Under the pieces are notes generated by a model. The model had not been told where the DNA came from. It saw nothing but the letters and a program-made list of their open reading frames with translations, and made no database searches. The translations under genes and the position numbers were made by a program. From an uncultured Lachnospiraceae bacterium (lineage in GTDB: Bacteria > Bacillota > Clostridia > Lachnospirales > Lachnospiraceae): DNA of 9,377 nucleotides. Location: NCBI GenBank assembly GCA_947178465.1, contig CAMWYL010000107.1:1-9377 (forward strand), written 5' to 3'. Positions 6,385 to 9,377 of this stretch are shown here, one piece after another (the first letter of the stretch is position 1; each line of letters opens with the position of its first letter).

Positions 6385-7311
6385 TCAGTCAAACAGCGTC
6401 CCGGATAAGTATTTTTCTCCGCTGTCCGGTATGATCACCACGATGTTCTTATCTCTGTTCTCAGGCTTTTTTGCTGTAATTTCGGCTGCATACAGGGCAG
6501 CCCCGGAAGAAATCCCTGCGAGCACACCATCCTCCCTCGCAAGAATTTTCGCGGTTTCAAAGGCTTCCTCTGTCGTAACGGCGATTACTTCATCATAAAC
6601 ATCCAAATTCAGAGTATACGGCAGAAAACCTGCGCCGATTCCCTGTAGTTTGTGAGAGCCCGGTCTCCCCCCGGAGAGAACGGGAGAATCCGCCGGTTCG
6701 ACCGCAATCACCCGGATATCCGGATTCTGCTCCTTCAGATATTTGCCCGCACCGGAAAGCGTTCCTCCTGTTCCCACCCCGGCCACCAGGATATCAACCG
6801 CCCCATCCGTATCCCGCCAGATTTCCGGTCCCGTTGTCCTGTAGTGCGCACGCGGATTTGCCTCGTTCGTAAACTGGCCCGGAATGAAGCTGTGCAGAAT
6901 CTCTTCCGCCAGTTCATTTGCCTTTGCGATGGCGCCCTTCATGCCCTTCGCACCTTCTGTAAGCACAAGTTCCGCCCCATAAACCTTCAGGATGTTCCTT
7001 CTTTCGACGCTCATGGTGTCCGGCATGGTGAGGATGGTACGATATCCCTTTGCCGCCGCAACCGAGGCGATACCGATTCCCGTGTTCCCGCTTGTCGGTT
7101 CGATAATCACGGAATCCTTGGTGAGGAGCCCCTTCTCTTCTGCCTCTTCCAGCATCGCAAGCCCAATCCTGTCCTTGATGCTGCCCGCAGGATTAAAATA
7201 TTCCAGCTTCGCCAGAATATTTGCGCTTAAACCTTTCTTCTCCCTGTAGCCTGTCAGCCTGACAAGCGGTGTGTTTCCCACTAAATCTGCCACATTCTCA
7301 TATACCTTCAT
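6385..7311 (-). CDS. cysK: Cysteine synthase A (O-acetylserine sulfhydrylase)
   Basis: A PLP enzyme of 308 aa that makes L-cysteine from O-acetylserine and sulfide in the cytoplasm. It has the full canonical motif set: VGNTPLVRL (11-19), Schiff-base Lys46 in NPAGSIKDR, the substrate loop TSGNTG (73-78), MPDTMSVERR (96-105), GQFTNEANP (145-153), the PLP-phosphate loop GTGGT (180-184), EPADSPVLSGG, GISSGAA and the C-terminal PDSGEKYLS. The length is normal for CysK. The ATG at 7311 has GAGG 8 nt upstream and begins MKVYENV, as family members do. An in-frame TTG eight codons earlier is less likely. It lies 24 nt after the GST-like gene. It is the second cysteine synthase in this operon and the orthodox one, so it probably carries the housekeeping reaction. 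Confidence 0.96.
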   Translation of the reverse strand: MKVYENVADLVGNTPLVRLTGYREKKGLSANILAKLEYFNPAGSIKDRIGLAMLEEAEEKGLLTKDSVIIEPTSGNTGIGIASVAAAKGYRTILTMPDTMSVERRNILKVYGAELVLTEGAKGMKGAIAKANELAEEILHSFIPGQFTNEANPRAHYRTTGPEIWRDTDGAVDILVAGVGTGGTLSGAGKYLKEQNPDIRVIAVEPADSPVLSGGRPGSHKLQGIGAGFLPYTLNLDVYDEVIAVTTEEAFETAKILAREDGVLAGISSGAALYAAEITAKKPENRDKNIVVIIPDSGEKYLSGTLFD

Positions 7312-7335
7312 GGTAGTTACCTCATTCTTTACCAA

Positions 7336-8547
7336 TCAATCCCTAAGCTTTGACTCGATTGTGTTGATTGTTGCATCCTTGGACAAAGTTCTATCCATGG
7401 GATTTCTGTCCGCCCAATCCTTTGAGTTCCACTTTGTCGTAGAGATGACAGACTGGTAATCTTGTACCGTCTCGCCTTCCGGATGCTTCTTGTATACGTT
7501 TTCAGGATCCTCTGAAAGCGCTTTTCTGGAATCGTCCGCCGCCCACAGTTCATCATAGGGAACCTGCGCGGCGATTCTTTTCGGATAACTTGCAAATATT
7601 CCCGGAACGTCATTCTTGGGGAATTCAAAGAAAGTGTACTTCTTAAAGACTTCCAGGCTGTACAGATCCTTCACATATCCCCAAAGGTTCTTGTATTCCG
7701 TAATACGCTTCTTCATCGGCCCTATGTTGTGGTAGTAACTTGTCTCCCAGCGGACCATGGTAACGTAAAGCCTGATGTCTGAATCCGTTATGTAATCGCC
7801 AAACAGAAATCTGTTGGTTTCAAGCCTTTTATCCAGCTTCTCAACCGACTCAAAGAAGTCATTATAAGCTTCGTCGTAGGCCTCCCAGGACTGGCAGAAA
7901 GCCATCCGGTAATGCCCGTTGTTTACGGTAGGAAACAGCCAATCGTTAAACTCGTCAATTTCTCTTCTGTACTTCACCGGATAAAGGTCCGGGACATCCG
8001 CCGGCTGAAATTTCCGGAACTGAACTTCGATATAGTTTGTCAGCCGATGATAATCGTTATTGACTGCCTTCTTCTCCTTTATGTCCACAAAAGCAGGCGT
8101 CGTAGCCCGCCCCGTGAAACCGGGATCTGCGTTTTTATAGAATTCGCTTAGAAAATATGCGCCACAGAGGGGATCCTTGTGATCCTTTCCATCCGCAAAT
8201 CCGTGTCCGTATACGTTCGTTTCGCCGGAATGTGTTGTCGCCACATCGCGAATCACATCGGTAAGCCCTAATATGTCGCGTACGATCACAGGCCGGTTCG
8301 ACCAGTGGCAGCCGTGTGCCCAGTAAATGGCATAGCGGCCTGCCTCCGCCCTGTTGTCATTCTCTCCGTCTCCAAACGGCTTGATGAAGGCATTGGGCTG
8401 CCTGATGAAAGCGCCTCTGTCATCGATCTCTGATCTTGTTTCCTTCGGTCTCGGATTTACACCGACCTCCTCGGCGTGCTGTCTTGCCTCTTCATCTGTA
8501 TAGGGCACTCTTGCGGGTGCGCCCGATATGTTACATGTATTTTCCAT
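7336..8547 (-). CDS. Divergent Xi-class glutathione S-transferase / glutathionyl-hydroquinone reductase-like protein
   Basis: A soluble protein of 403 aa related to YqjG/ECM4/PcpF, enzymes that reduce glutathionyl-hydroquinones through an active-site cysteine. The thioredoxin-like half has RYAIYWAHGCHWSNRPVIVR (71-90) with Cys80 where the family has a CPWA motif, then TTPAFVD and VNND (162-165). The helical half has GDYITDSDIRLYVTMVRWE (250-268) and EYKNLWGYVKDLYS (284-297), which match the family well. Three things are odd. The CPWA motif is CHWS. The Glu-Ser pair that holds the glutathione gamma-glutamyl group (VNNESS in relatives) reads VNNDYH. About 80 residues after position 320 extend beyond usual family length. 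Many Clostridia lack glutathione, so another thiol is possible. The ATG lies 1 nt past the upstream stop, with AGGAGG (8562-8557) inside that gene's end, so translation is coupled. Confidence 0.85.
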   Translation of the reverse strand: MENTCNISGAPARVPYTDEEARQHAEEVGVNPRPKETRSEIDDRGAFIRQPNAFIKPFGDGENDNRAEAGRYAIYWAHGCHWSNRPVIVRDILGLTDVIRDVATTHSGETNVYGHGFADGKDHKDPLCGAYFLSEFYKNADPGFTGRATTPAFVDIKEKKAVNNDYHRLTNYIEVQFRKFQPADVPDLYPVKYRREIDEFNDWLFPTVNNGHYRMAFCQSWEAYDEAYNDFFESVEKLDKRLETNRFLFGDYITDSDIRLYVTMVRWETSYYHNIGPMKKRITEYKNLWGYVKDLYSLEVFKKYTFFEFPKNDVPGIFASYPKRIAAQVPYDELWAADDSRKALSEDPENVYKKHPEGETVQDYQSVISTTKWNSKDWADRNPMDRTLSKDATINTIESKLRD

Positions 8548-8548
8548 T

Positions 8549-9377
8549 TTATGTTTCCTCCTCAAATAAATCGCTCGATAAATATTTATTCCCGCCATCC
8601 GGGAAAAGCACAACGATGTTTTTTCCTTTGTTTTCGGGTCTTTTTGCAAGGGTAACTGCCGCCCAGAGAGCCGCGCCCGCAGATATGCCGATCAAAAGCC
8701 CTTCCTTCTTAGGACAAAGCCTTGTGTATTGATAGGCGTCCTCATCCGTACAGAGCATTATTTCTTTGTATAGCGCAAGGTCTGTGATCGGGCAGACAGC
8801 GCCGCCCCCGATGCCCTGAATCTTATGAGGACCGGGCTCTCCGCCGTTCAACACGGGACACCCCGCCGGCTCTACCCCATATACCTCAATATTCGGATTC
8901 CGGCTCTTTAAATAACGCCCAATCCCACCGGACGTACCGCTGGTTCCCACCGCTGCCACAAAAATATCCACTTTACCGTCCAAATCGTTCCATATCTCCG
9001 GTCCGGTATGCTTTTCGTGAGCCTCCGGGTGATGGGGGTTTTCTCCCTGGGCGGGTCTGAATGCCCCCACTTTTTCTTCCAGTTCCTTTGCCTTAGATCC
9101 CGCCCGGGCAAAGCCGGAATCCTTTGGTGTAAGCTCCACTTCCGCCCCAAAGGCTCTCAGGATTTTAATTTTCTCCCTGCCGGCTCCTTCCTGCATGCAG
9201 ATGACAGCATGGTACTTTTTTACCGCCGCCACAAGCGCGATCCCGATTCCGGTATTGCCGGAAGTTCCCTCAGCAATCGTCCCGCCGGCTTTCAGCTTTC
9301 CCTCGGCCTCTGCGGCCTCGATCATATTCAGCGCAGCCCTGTCCTTTACGCTTCCGCCGGGATTGAGCCCCTCAATC
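8549..9377 (-). CDS. Divergent cysteine synthase paralogue (5' end outside window)
   Basis: 275 residues are visible, open to the right edge; by alignment with CysK about 35 N-terminal residues are missing. It is a fold-type II PLP enzyme of the CysK/CysM family. The Schiff-base lysine is in NPGGSVKDR (visible residues 5-13), TSGNTG is intact (38-43), and HTGPEIW, EPAGCPVLNGG, PHKIQGIGGG and GISAGAALW are recognisable. It departs from CysK at several conserved places: the MPDTMSVERR segment is MQEGAGREK, the PLP-phosphate loop is GTSGT instead of GTGGT, the QFTNEANP region reads AQGENPHHP, and PDSGEKYLS is PDGGNKYLS. The binding core is kept and the substrate loops are changed, so it is probably active on a different acceptor or sulfur donor. 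It ends 1 nt before the GST-like start. Confidence 0.9.
   Translation of the reverse strand, partial: IEGLNPGGSVKDRAALNMIEAAEAEGKLKAGGTIAEGTSGNTGIGIALVAAVKKYHAVICMQEGAGREKIKILRAFGAEVELTPKDSGFARAGSKAKELEEKVGAFRPAQGENPHHPEAHEKHTGPEIWNDLDGKVDIFVAAVGTSGTSGGIGRYLKSRNPNIEVYGVEPAGCPVLNGGEPGPHKIQGIGGGAVCPITDLALYKEIMLCTDEDAYQYTRLCPKKEGLLIGISAGAALWAAVTLAKRPENKGKNIVVLFPDGGNKYLSSDLFEEET

Noticed and set aside
4720..7249. Long plus-strand open frames opposite the permease, ATPase and cysK genes
   Set aside because: They are antisense shadows; the minus-strand proteins carry complete family motifs and the plus frames carry none.
8548..8649. Longer GST-like start at 8649 adding 34 N-terminal residues
   Set aside because: It would overlap the cysteine synthase paralogue by about 100 nt and lacks the AGGAGG present before the ATG at 8547.
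1..9377. CRISPR arrays, tRNA or rRNA genes, riboswitches such as T-box or S-box ahead of the cysteine genes
   Set aside because: No regularly spaced repeats or recognisable RNA motifs were found, and the operon's 5' leader lies outside the window to the right.

Overview
The window looks like chromosomal DNA from an anaerobic Firmicute of the class Clostridia, most likely a Lachnospiraceae-type gut bacterium. This is inferred from the mixed GC content, the strong AGGAGG ribosome binding sites, the NifS/NifU/Rrf2 iron-sulfur genes and the protein styles. No database search was possible. Every supported gene reads on the minus strand, so transcription runs from the right edge to the left.

Right part (about 9377 to 4100): a tightly packed sulfur-related operon. 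In transcription order it holds a divergent cysteine synthase paralogue (5' end outside the window), an unusual glutathionyl-hydroquinone-reductase-like (Xi-class) GST, a canonical cysteine synthase A, an SsuB/TauB-type ABC ATPase, an SsuC/TauC-type permease with extra N-terminal membrane segments, and a GNAT acetyltransferase. Junctions are 1 nt, 24 nt, 47 nt, a 4-nt overlap and a 13-nt overlap. No periplasmic/lipoprotein substrate-binding protein is visible. The set suggests import of a small organosulfur (or similar) anion, thiol-dependent processing and sulfur assimilation into cysteine. The actual substrate is unknown.

Middle (about 4098 to 1186): an AT-rich intergenic region of about 150 nt with repeated short motifs, then nifS (GTG start), nifU, an IscR-like Rrf2 regulator with three cysteines, and a small HD-domain hydrolase. 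NifS consumes the cysteine that the upstream operon is predicted to make, so the window joins cysteine supply to Fe-S cluster assembly.

Left part (1185 to 1): a degraded, more AT-rich zone with no convincing intact gene. It holds a hairpin after the HD gene, a decayed gene whose coding-like pieces alternate between frames (about 1036-540), one orphan ORF (649-236) and, at the left edge, a short translation resembling the C-terminal region of large serine recombinases. It reads as an old insertion or deletion scar.

The best candidate for something undescribed is the GST-like enzyme between two different cysteine synthases, with an ABC transporter and an acetyltransferase in the same operon.
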